Source of the DNA: Pseudomonas chlororaphis subsp. chlororaphis
GTDB lineage: Bacteria > Pseudomonadota > Gammaproteobacteria > Pseudomonadales > Pseudomonadaceae
Reading direction: 5' to 3'
Assembly (NCBI RefSeq): GCF_003945765.1
Contig: NZ_CP027712.1
Coordinates: 6,200,001-6,264,000 of the forward strand
DNA length: 64,000 nt
Positions 36,012 through 43,845 of the stretch are shown here, in pieces. The position numbers were made by a program, and so were the translations under genes. Every line of letters starts with the position of its first letter. Position 1 is the stretch's first letter. Below the pieces are notes generated by a model that ran no database searches, was not told where the DNA came from, and saw only the letters and a list, made by a program, of their open reading frames with translations.

Positions 36012-36211
36012 AACGTTGGATCGATGTCTGCCAAGGCGCAGTCGCAACCCTGAAAGCCCTGTCAGCAAGGCTCCGAGCCGTTGATTGGAACCATCCCAGC
36101 CGCCCGCGATGGCATGTACTGGTAGAGGGGTTTGTGGTTTAAATGGCCAGAGGCTTCATTGTCAATTTGAAGAGCTGAAAAGCGAAATAGCTGAGCAGAG
36201 TGAGGCAAGCA

Positions 36212-38389
36212 ATGACTGAACACGTTCAAGTCGGTGGCCTGCAGGTCGCCAAAGTCCTGTTCGACTTCGTGAACAACGAAGCCATTCCCGGTACCGGCCT
36301 CACCGCCGACACGTTCTGGGCCGGCGCCGACAAGGTCATCCACGACCTGGCGCCGAAGAACAAAGCCCTACTCGCCAAACGCGACGATTTCCAGGCGCGT
36401 ATCGATGCCTGGCACCAATCTCGTGCCGGCCAGGCCCACGACGCCGTGGCCTACAAAGCCTTCCTGCAAGACATCGGTTATCTGCTGCCAGAAGCGGCGG
36501 ACTTCCAGGCCACGACGCAAAACGTCGATGACGAGATCGCCCGCATGGCCGGTCCGCAGCTGGTGGTCCCGGTGATGAATGCCCGCTTCGCCCTCAACGC
36601 CTCCAACGCCCGCTGGGGCTCGCTGTACGACGCTCTCTATGGCACCGACGCCATCAGCGAAGCCGACGGCGCGGAAAAAGGCAAAGGCTACAACAAGGTG
36701 CGCGGCGACAAAGTCATCGCCTTCGCCCGCGCCTTCCTCGACGAAGCCGCGCCATTGGCCGCCGGCTCCCATGTCGACTCCACCGGCTACAAGATCGTCG
36801 ACGGCAAGCTGGTGGTCGCCCTCAAGGGTGGCAGCAACAGCGGCCTGCGCGACGACGCCCAGCTGATCGGCTACCACGGCGATGCCGCGGCCCCGACCGC
36901 GGTGCTGCTGAAACACAACGGCCTGCATTTCGAAATCCAGATCGACGCCAGCAGCCCGGTCGGCCAGACCGACGCCGCCGGCGTAAAAGACGTGCTGATG
37001 GAAGCCGCCCTGACCACCATCATGGACTGCGAAGACTCGGTCGCCGCCGTCGACGCCGACGACAAGGTGGTGATCTACCGCAACTGGCTCGGCCTGATGA
37101 AGGGCGACCTGGCCGAAGAAGTGGCCAAGGGCGGCAAGACCTTCACCCGCACCATGAACGCCGACCGCGAATACACCGCGCCCAACGGCGGCAGCGTGAA
37201 GCTGCACGGCCGTTCGCTGCTGTTCGTGCGTAACGTGGGTCACCTGATGACCATCGACGCGATCCTCGACAGCCAAGGCAACGAAGTGCCGGAAGGCATC
37301 CTCGATGGCCTGGTCACCAGCCTCGCGGCGATCCACAACCTCAACGGCAACACCTCGCGCACCAACAGCCGCACCGGCTCGGTGTACATCGTGAAGCCGA
37401 AGATGCACGGCCCGGAAGAAGCCGCGTTCACCAACGAGTTGTTCGGGCGCATCGAAGACGTGCTGGAACTGCCGCGCAACACCCTGAAAGTCGGGATCAT
37501 GGACGAGGAGCGCCGCACCACGGTCAACCTCAAGGCCTGCATCAAGGCCGCCAGCGAGCGCGTGGTATTCATCAACACCGGCTTCCTCGACCGTACCGGC
37601 GACGAAATCCACACCTCCATGGAAGCCGGCGCCGTGGTGCGCAAGGCCGAGATGAAGGCCGCCAAGTGGATCGGCGCCTACGAGAACTGGAACGTCGATA
37701 TCGGCCTGAGCACCGGTCTGCAAGGTCGTGCGCAGATCGGTAAAGGCATGTGGGCCATGCCGGACCTGATGGCCGCCATGCTCGAACAGAAAATCGCCCA
37801 CCCGCTGGCCGGCGCCAACACTGCCTGGGTGCCCTCGCCCACCGCCGCGGCCCTGCACGCCCTGCACTACCACAAGGTCGACGTGTTCGCCCGCCAGGCC
37901 GAGTTGGCCAAGCGCGCCCGCGCCTCGGTGGACGACATCCTGACCATCCCGCTGGCCAGCAACACCAACTGGTCGGCCGAAGAGATCAAGAACGAACTGG
38001 ACAACAACGCCCAGGGCATTCTCGGTTACGTGGTGCGCTGGATCGACCAGGGCGTCGGCTGCTCCAAGGTGCCGGACATCAACGATGTCGGCCTGATGGA
38101 AGACCGCGCCACCCTGCGTATTTCCAGCCAGCACATCGCCAACTGGCTGCGCCATGGCGTCGTCACCCAAGCCCAGGTCATGGAAAGCCTCAAGCGCATG
38201 GCGCCCGTGGTGGACCGGCAGAACGCCGGCGACACCCTGTACCGTCCGCTGGCACCGAACTTCGACAGCAACATCGCCTTCCAGGCGGCGGTCGAACTGG
38301 TGATCGAAGGCACCAAGCAACCGAACGGCTACACCGAGCCGGTGCTGCACCGTCGTCGTCGCGAGTTCAAGGCCCGCAACGGCCTGTGA
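36212..38389 (+). CDS. glcB: Malate synthase G
   Basis: The 725-residue enzyme has the length of the G isoform. Landmarks are [20 protein letters not shown], the metal-site region [40 protein letters not shown] and [20 protein letters not shown]. It condenses glyoxylate with acetyl-CoA to malate. The start at 36212 gives the usual [19 protein letters not shown] end; GAGG lies about 8 bases before. It is transcribed alone and ends at a strong terminator. The glyoxylate-producing genes are elsewhere. Confidence 0.96.
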   Translation: MTEHVQVGGLQVAKVLFDFVNNEAIPGTGLTADTFWAGADKVIHDLAPKNKALLAKRDDFQARIDAWHQSRAGQAHDAVAYKAFLQDIGYLLPEAADFQATTQNVDDEIARMAGPQLVVPVMNARFALNASNARWGSLYDALYGTDAISEADGAEKGKGYNKVRGDKVIAFARAFLDEAAPLAAGSHVDSTGYKIVDGKLVVALKGGSNSGLRDDAQLIGYHGDAAAPTAVLLKHNGLHFEIQIDASSPVGQTDAAGVKDVLMEAALTTIMDCEDSVAAVDADDKVVIYRNWLGLMKGDLAEEVAKGGKTFTRTMNADREYTAPNGGSVKLHGRSLLFVRNVGHLMTIDAILDSQGNEVPEGILDGLVTSLAAIHNLNGNTSRTNSRTGSVYIVKPKMHGPEEAAFTNELFGRIEDVLELPRNTLKVGIMDEERRTTVNLKACIKAASERVVFINTGFLDRTGDEIHTSMEAGAVVRKAEMKAAKWIGAYENWNVDIGLSTGLQGRAQIGKGMWAMPDLMAAMLEQKIAHPLAGANTAWVPSPTAAALHALHYHKVDVFARQAELAKRARASVDDILTIPLASNTNWSAEEIKNELDNNAQGILGYVVRWIDQGVGCSKVPDINDVGLMEDRATLRISSQHIANWLRHGVVTQAQVMESLKRMAPVVDRQNAGDTLYRPLAPNFDSNIAFQAAVELVIEGTKQPNGYTEPVLHRRRREFKARNGL

Positions 38390-38412
38390 TCCTGCGTTGA
38401 CGCGATAAAAGA

Positions 38413-38442
38413 AAAAGCCCTGGTCGCGAGACCAGGGCTTTT
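38413..38442. terminator. Strong bidirectional terminator between glcB and the receiver gene
   Basis: AAAAGCCCTGGTC (38413-38425) and GACCAGGGCTTTT (38430-38442) form a perfect 13-base stem over GCGA, with A-rich and T-rich ends that serve both convergent genes. Confidence 0.95.
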
Positions 38443-38462
38443 GTGTTTCTGCCGGGGAATCT

Positions 38463-38488
38463 TATCGCGAGCACGCTCGCTCCTACAG
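38463..38488. repeat. Single REP copy
   Basis: TATCGCGAGCACGCTCGCTC followed by CTACAGG matches one half of the REP doublets elsewhere in the window. Confidence 0.75.
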
Positions 38489-38502
38489 GGGACACCCTGC
38501 TC

Positions 38503-38949
38503 CTAGCGCACCACTCCCAGCTCATGCTTGACCAGCGCCAGCAGCTTGCCGGTGTCGATCGGCTTGAGCAGGAAGTCCACCACGCTCAGGTGCATGGCCG
38601 CGATGGCGTCACGCACATCGGCATCCCCGGAAATGATAATGATCGGCAACGCCGCCCGCTCCGATTCGCGCACCTGGCGTATCAGGTCCAGGCCGTTGCA
38701 GGGGGCCATGCGCAGGTCGGTGATCAGCAGTCCGATCGATTTGTTCGAGTTCAACAGTTCCAGTGCTGCCTTGCCACTGGCTGCGGTCATGCAGCGAATG
38801 CCATCCAGTCCGAGAATCTCCGACAGCAACTCACGGGCATCCTTGTCATCATCGGCGATCAACACGCGCTGGGGCGGCAGATCGGGCTCGAGCATCACGG
38901 CGTTCAACGCCTCGCGCTCGGCATCACTCAAAATATCGTGGTCGGACAT
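38503..38949 (-). CDS. Orphan response-regulator receiver protein
   Basis: The 148-residue protein is a single receiver domain with an N-terminal ~26-residue extension. The acidic pocket is Asp33-Asp34, the phosphate acceptor is Asp78 in LLITDLRMAP, and the conserved Lys is in DFLLKPIDTG. There is no output domain, and no histidine kinase gene is adjacent. I start it at the ATG 38949; a GTG at 38985 is possible. It is divergent from the cNMP/CBS/DUF294 gene, with about 260 bases between, and the two might act in one pathway. Confidence 0.85.
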   Translation of the reverse strand: MSDHDILSDAEREALNAVMLEPDLPPQRVLIADDDKDARELLSEILGLDGIRCMTAASGKAALELLNSNKSIGLLITDLRMAPCNGLDLIRQVRESERAALPIIIISGDADVRDAIAAMHLSVVDFLLKPIDTGKLLALVKHELGVVR

Positions 38950-39208
38950 GGCTTTCTCTACATATTCAAATCGATCCCCTAGCACAGTGGTCAGACATCG
39001 CTAAGCAGGCCTCCAATGTGCACTTCGTCGGATTTTTTTCCAAGAGGCCGGATAAGTACTTTTTTCACAGTTTTGACACCTGCTTGAAGCGAATTAACAG
39101 GTGCAGAGCCGCTACCTAGACTTACGTCCAATGGGCACCTGGCAGCGTGGGACCGACCATGACCGAAGACCCGACCACGACAAATCCAAAAAGACTGCGG
39201 TAATGGTT

Positions 39209-41143
39209 ATGAGTAAAGCGGATGCCTTCACCCAGGCAGGGAAAACCGCGGTGTTGCAGAACATCCACGGCACGATGCAGTTTCTCCAGCGGTTCCCCCC
39301 CTTCAATCAGATGGAAAACGCTCACCTGGCGTACCTGGTCGAGCAATGCCAACTGCGTTTCTACGGCCCCGGCGAAAGCATCATCAAACCCGCCGACGGA
39401 CCGGTCGAACACTTCTATATCGTCAAGCAGGGCCGGGTGGTCGGCGAGCGCCAGCACGCCCTCAAGGGCGGTACCGAAACCACCTTCGAGATCACCACAG
39501 GCGAGTGTTTCCCCCTCGCCGCGCTGCTGGGCGAGCGCGCCACCCGCACCGAACACCTGGCGGCCGAGGACACCTTCTGCCTGCAACTGAACAAGCCGGC
39601 CTTCATCAAGCTGTTCGCCCTTTGCGCGGTGTTTCGCGATTTCGCCCTGCGCGGCGTCAGCAGCCTGCTGGACCAGGTCAACCAGCAGGTCCAGCAAAAA
39701 GCCGTGGAAACCCTCGGCACCCAATACTCCCTCAACACCCGGCTGGGCGAACTGGCGATGCGCCACCCAGTGACCTGCAGCCCGTCCACCCCACTGCGCG
39801 AAGCCGTGAGCCTGATGCACGAACAGCAAGTCGGCAGCATCGTGGTGGTGGATGAACACAAGGCGCCGCTCGGCATCTTTACCCTGCGCGACCTGCGCCA
39901 GGTGGTGGCCGACGGCACCAGCGACTTCAACCAGAGCATCGAACGGCACATGACCCAGGCACCGTTCGCCCTCTCGCCGGACCACAGCGCCTTCGACGCC
40001 GCCATCGCCATGACCGAACGACACATCGCCCACGTCTGCCTGGTCAAAGAGCAGCGCCTGTGCGGCGTGGTTTCCGAGCGCGACCTGTTTTCCCTGCAAC
40101 GGGTCGATCTGGTGCACCTGGCGCGGACCATCCGCAACGCGCCACGGATCGACAACCTGGTGGCGATTCGCGGCGAGATCGGCCAACTGGTGGAGCGCAT
40201 GTTGGCCCACGGCGCGTCCTCGACCCAGATCACCCACATCATCACCCTGCTCAACGACCACACCGTGTGCCGGGTCATCGAACTGACCCTGGCCGACAAG
40301 GGCGACCCGGGCGTGCCGTTCAGCTGGCTGTGTTTCGGCAGCGAAGGCCGGCGCGAGCAAACCCTGCACACCGACCAGGACAACGGCATCCTGTTCGAAG
40401 CGCGCGACGCGGCCCATGCGGCAGAGACTCGCGGCAAGCTGCTGCCCCTGGCGCAACAGATCAACCAGAGCCTGGCGCTGTGCGGCTTCACCCTGTGCAA
40501 GGGCAACATCATGGCTGGCAACCCCGAGCTGTGCCTGTCCCGCGCCGAATGGGCACGGCGCTTCGCCGCCTTCATTCGCGAGGCCACGCCGGAGAACCTG
40601 CTGGGTTCGAGCATCTATTTCGACCTGCGGGTGGTCTGGGGCGACGAGCAAGGCTGTGCGCAACTGCGCCGCGGCATCCTCGACCAGGTCGGCGACAACC
40701 GCCTGTTCCAGCGCATGATGGCCGAGAACGCGCTGCGCCAGCGCCCGCCGGTGGGGCGTTTTCGCGAGTTCGTCCTGGCCAGGAAAAATGGCGAAAAAGC
40801 CACCCTCGACCTCAAGGTCCAGGGCCTCACCCCCTTCGTCGACGGTGCGCGCCTGCTGGCCCTGGCCAATGGCATCGATGCCAACAACACCCTGGAGCGC
40901 CTGCGCCAGCTGGTAGCCAGGGAAGTCATCGAAACCCTCGACGGCGCCGCGTATGAAGAGGCTTATCACTTCATCCAGCAGACCCGCATGCAACAGCACC
41001 AATTGCAGACCCGGCAGAACCTGCCCTACTCCAACCGCGTCGACCCGGACAGCCTCAACCACCTGGACCGTCGGATCCTGCGCGAGTCGCTGCGCCAGGC
41101 CCAGCGCCTGCAAAGCAGCCTGGCGCTGAGGTATCAGCTATGA
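39209..41143 (+). CDS. cNMP-binding, CBS and DUF294 nucleotidyltransferase-like protein
   Basis: The 644-residue protein has three parts. An N-terminal cyclic-nucleotide-binding-like domain lies at about residues 15-130 (FYGPGESIIKPADGPVEHFY). Two CBS repeats lie at about 175-300 (MRHPVTCSPSTPLREAVSLM, GSIVVVDEHKAPLGIFTLRD and a second copy). A DUF294 domain follows with a GlnD-like nucleotidyltransferase motif, CFGSEGRREQTLHTDQDNGI. A C-terminal helical part continues to the stop. Family members are thought to be signal-transducing nucleotidyltransferases, but the target is unknown. The stop overlaps the exonuclease start by four bases. The start at 39209 is the best-spaced of several in-frame ATGs. 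Confidence 0.85.
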   Translation: MSKADAFTQAGKTAVLQNIHGTMQFLQRFPPFNQMENAHLAYLVEQCQLRFYGPGESIIKPADGPVEHFYIVKQGRVVGERQHALKGGTETTFEITTGECFPLAALLGERATRTEHLAAEDTFCLQLNKPAFIKLFALCAVFRDFALRGVSSLLDQVNQQVQQKAVETLGTQYSLNTRLGELAMRHPVTCSPSTPLREAVSLMHEQQVGSIVVVDEHKAPLGIFTLRDLRQVVADGTSDFNQSIERHMTQAPFALSPDHSAFDAAIAMTERHIAHVCLVKEQRLCGVVSERDLFSLQRVDLVHLARTIRNAPRIDNLVAIRGEIGQLVERMLAHGASSTQITHIITLLNDHTVCRVIELTLADKGDPGVPFSWLCFGSEGRREQTLHTDQDNGILFEARDAAHAAETRGKLLPLAQQINQSLALCGFTLCKGNIMAGNPELCLSRAEWARRFAAFIREATPENLLGSSIYFDLRVVWGDEQGCAQLRRGILDQVGDNRLFQRMMAENALRQRPPVGRFREFVLARKNGEKATLDLKVQGLTPFVDGARLLALANGIDANNTLERLRQLVAREVIETLDGAAYEEAYHFIQQTRMQQHQLQTRQNLPYSNRVDPDSLNHLDRRILRESLRQAQRLQSSLALRYQL

Positions 41144-41847
41144 GCCTGTTCGCCTGGTTGCGCCCGGCCAGCGCGGCACTCAGCGCCGAACAGCAACAAC
41201 GCCGCGAGGGCCTGCCCGTCGCCCCGGCGCTGGGCGAATGCAGCCTGCGCGAACAGCGCTGGGTGGTGCTGGACCTGGAAACCAGCGGGCTCAACCTCAA
41301 TCGCGACCAGGTGCTGTCCATTGGCGCGGTGGTGATAGAAGACGGCGCCATCGACTTCAGCCAACAGTTCGAGCGCACCTTGCAGCGTACCGATCACAAG
41401 CTCAGCCCCAGCGTGCTGATTCACGGTCTTGGCCCTAGCGCGATCGCCGCCGGCAGCGACCCGGTGGAAGCCTTGCTGGATTTCATGGCGTTCGTCGGCG
41501 ACAGCCCGCTGCTGGCCTTCCATGCGCCGTTCGACCAGCACATGCTCGGCCGGGCGCTGAAGGACAGCCTGGGTTATCGCCTGCAGCATCCGTTCCTCGA
41601 CGTCGCCGAAATGGCCCCGCTGCTCTGCCCCCAGGCGCATATCCGCGAAGCCGGGCTGGATGACTGGATGGGCTACTTCAAGCTGCACGCCGGCGAACGC
41701 CACCATGCCGCCGCCGACGCCCTGGCCACCGCCGAGCTGGCGCTGATCCTGTTCAGCCGCGCCCGCCAGCAGCAGATCCACAGCCCGCTGAACCTGCAAC
41801 AGCGGCTCAGCCAATGGAAACGTCGGCAGCAGAGCCACTCCTTCTGA
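41140..41847 (+). CDS. DnaQ-type 3'-5' exonuclease
   Basis: The 235-residue protein has the DEDDh exonuclease motifs: Asp-Glu in VVLDLETSGLNLNRDQVLSI, a central Asp in LLAFHAPFDQHMLG, and His-Asp in ERHHAAADALATAELALILF. It resembles the proofreading subunit family, but it stands apart from DNA polymerase genes. Its ATG lies inside the stop codon of the DUF294 protein, so the pair is co-translated. In other proteobacteria the same pair is often linked to acetate transport genes, which are absent here. Confidence 0.87.
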   Translation: MSLFAWLRPASAALSAEQQQRREGLPVAPALGECSLREQRWVVLDLETSGLNLNRDQVLSIGAVVIEDGAIDFSQQFERTLQRTDHKLSPSVLIHGLGPSAIAAGSDPVEALLDFMAFVGDSPLLAFHAPFDQHMLGRALKDSLGYRLQHPFLDVAEMAPLLCPQAHIREAGLDDWMGYFKLHAGERHHAAADALATAELALILFSRARQQQIHSPLNLQQRLSQWKRRQQSHSF

Positions 41848-41850
41848 CCC

Positions 41851-42000
41851 TGTAGCCGCTGCCGAGCCCTGCGAGGCTGCGATCGAGCGCATAGCGGTCG
41901 CCGGCCGGGGGCAACGCGCTCTGCCAGACACACTGCAAGCCCAGGCTTTGCGGCAACTGCGTTGCCGGTCGCAGCCTCGCGTTGCTCGGCAGCGGCTACA
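41851..42000. repeat. GTAGCCGCTGCCG-family element after the exonuclease gene
   Basis: The 150-base element starts 3 bases after the stop codon with TGTAGCCGCTGCCGAGCCC and ends GCTCGGCAGCGGCTACA. It is the longest copy in the window; its arms include a further AGGCTGCGAT/GTCGCAGCCT pairing. Confidence 0.85.
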
Positions 42001-42078
42001 GGTATCGACCCGCAAATATTGGCTGCGCCCCCGCCGACCGGCGCCCATTGCGCGGCTCTTTGCGCCCTGCCACAATCG

Positions 42079-42097
42079 CGAATAATTCTCGTTAGTT
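42079..42097. promoter_or_regulatory. Candidate Fur box before the ECF sigma gene
   Basis: CGAATAATTCTCGTTAGTT matches the AATAATTCTCATT core seen at iron-repressed sigma factor promoters in pseudomonads, 26 bases before the sigma start codon. Iron repression of the unit is expected. Confidence 0.6.
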
Positions 42098-42122
42098 TCA
42101 ACTTCTCGATTGGGATACCCAG

Positions 42123-42641
42123 GTGCCGTCAGCCCAAAGCCCCCACAGTGACCTCGTTGGTGCGTTGTATCGCGACCATCGCGGCTGGCTGCTGGCCTGG
42201 CTGCGGCGCAACGTGGCCTGCCCACAACGGGCCGAGGACCTGAGCCAGGACACCTTCGTCCGCCTGCTGGGCCGCGACGAACTGAAAGCCCCACGCGAGC
42301 CGCGGGCGTTCCTGGTGGCCATCGCCAAGGGCCTGCTGTTCGACTACTTCCGCCGCGCCGCGCTGGAGCAGGCCTACCTCACCGAACTGATGCTGATCCC
42401 GGAAGAGGAACAACCCTCACCGGAAGAACAGCAATCGATCCTCGAAGACCTCAAGGCCATCGACCGCCTGCTGGGCAAGCTGTCGAGCAAGGCCCGCGCC
42501 GCTTTCCTCTATAACCGCCTCGACGGCCTCGGCCACGCCGAAATCGCCGAACGCCTCGGCGTGTCCGTGCCGCGGGTCAGGCAGTACCTGGGCCAGGGCA
42601 TTCGCCAGTGCTACGTCGCCCTGTACGGTGAGCCGGCATGA
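42123..42641 (+). CDS. FecI-like ECF sigma factor
   Basis: The 172-residue protein has sigma region 2 (GALYRDHRGWLLAWLRRNVA, then AEDLSQDTFVRLLGRDELKA, then EPRAFLVAIAKGLLFDYFRR) and region 4 (LDGLGHAEIAERLGVSVPRV). It belongs to the iron-starvation group that drives a TonB receptor gene when a siderophore is sensed. The start is GTG at 42123. The fecR-like gene overlaps its stop by four bases, and the receptor follows. A Fur box precedes it. Confidence 0.92.
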   Translation: MPSAQSPHSDLVGALYRDHRGWLLAWLRRNVACPQRAEDLSQDTFVRLLGRDELKAPREPRAFLVAIAKGLLFDYFRRAALEQAYLTELMLIPEEEQPSPEEQQSILEDLKAIDRLLGKLSSKARAAFLYNRLDGLGHAEIAERLGVSVPRVRQYLGQGIRQCYVALYGEPA

Positions 42642-43624
42642 GCCCGCTCAACGCCAAACCGGTGTCCGCCCGGGTGCTGGACGCGGCGATTGCCTGGCAG
42701 TTGTCGCTGGATTCCGGCGAGGGCAATCCGATGGCCCGCGAAGAATTCGCCAAATGGCACGCCGCCGATGAAGAACACGCCCGCGCCTGGCGCCAGCTGG
42801 GCATGCTCGACCAGCGTTTCAGCGTCGCCAGCGGCCCGGCCCGCAGCGCCCTGCTGCAATCGCGGGACGGCCTCCGCCGTCGTATGCGCAAGCTCGGCAG
42901 TGGGCTGGCCAGCGTCGCCCTGCTGCTGGGCCTGGCCTTGTTCGCCGGCGAACGTTACGGCCAGTTGGATTACTGGCTCGCCGACCAGCGCACCGCCACC
43001 GGCGAGCAGCGCACCCTGCGCCTGGCCGACGGCACCGTGATCAACCTCAATACCCACAGCGCCGTGGATGTGCGTTTCGACGAAAAGCAGCGGCGCATCG
43101 TGTTGCAGGAAGGCGAGATCCTGGTCGAGACCGGCCACAACGACGCCCGGCCCTTTATCGTCGAAACCCGCGAAGGCCATATGCGCGCGCTGGGCACGCG
43201 GTTCCTGGTCAAGCGCGAGGAACAGGGCACGCGCCTGAGCGTGCTGCAATCGGCCGTGGCCGCGCGGCCGGAATCCAGCCAGGACGAGCAGATCCTCAAG
43301 GAAGGCCAGCAGGTGCTGATACGCCGCGACGGCCTCGGCCCGCTGCTGGCCCTGAACCCCGGCGCCGACGCCTGGACCCGCGGCATGCTGGTGGTGGACA
43401 ACGCGCGCCTGGCGGACCTGGTCAGCGAGCTGGGGCGCTATCGCCGCGGCCATCTGGGGGTGGCCGACGAGGTGGCCGACCTGCGCATCACCGGCAGCTT
43501 CCCGCTGCACGACACCGACCTGGCCCTGAGCGCGCTGCTGCCGACGCTGCCCGTGGCCATCGAGCGGCATACGCCCTGGTGGGTGACGTTGGTGGCGCGG
43601 GCCGAGAACAAGGCCAAGCCCTAG
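42638..43624 (+). CDS. FecR-like sigma regulator
   Basis: The 328-residue protein has the N-terminal cytoplasmic domain typical of FecR (VLDAAIAWQLSLDSGEGNPM, then EEFAKWHAADEEHARAWRQL), one membrane segment at about residues 88-105 (SGLASVALLLGLALFAG), and a periplasmic FecR domain with GEQRTLRLADGTVINLNTHS. It relays the signal from the loaded outer membrane receptor to the sigma factor. The start overlaps the sigma gene. A REP doublet follows its stop, ahead of the receptor gene. Confidence 0.92.
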   Translation: MSPLNAKPVSARVLDAAIAWQLSLDSGEGNPMAREEFAKWHAADEEHARAWRQLGMLDQRFSVASGPARSALLQSRDGLRRRMRKLGSGLASVALLLGLALFAGERYGQLDYWLADQRTATGEQRTLRLADGTVINLNTHSAVDVRFDEKQRRIVLQEGEILVETGHNDARPFIVETREGHMRALGTRFLVKREEQGTRLSVLQSAVAARPESSQDEQILKEGQQVLIRRDGLGPLLALNPGADAWTRGMLVVDNARLADLVSELGRYRRGHLGVADEVADLRITGSFPLHDTDLALSALLPTLPVAIERHTPWWVTLVARAENKAKP

Positions 43625-43637
43625 GCGGCACGATTTT

Positions 43638-43701
43638 TATCGCGAGCAAGCTCGCTCCTACAGGAACGGCGGCGCCCTGTAGGAGCGAGCTTGCTCGCGA
43701 A
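43638..43701. repeat. REP doublet between fecR-like and receptor genes
   Basis: TATCGCGAGCAAGCTCGCTC and GTAGGAGCGAGCTTGCTCGC are nearly exact inverted copies. They begin 13 bases after the fecR-like stop and separate the sigma/anti-sigma transcript from the receptor. Confidence 0.9.
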
Positions 43702-43845
43702 AACTCCAACTGACGCCGCCTGCCCCAACCTGAGATATCCCTCTTATTTTCGTGATTCGAAATTATTTTCAGTCCGCCCTATCACTTTTTGAATCTCGTC
43801 CGGCACATAGGCAATTGAGAAATGTTTCCATCCAGGAGCCGCCGT

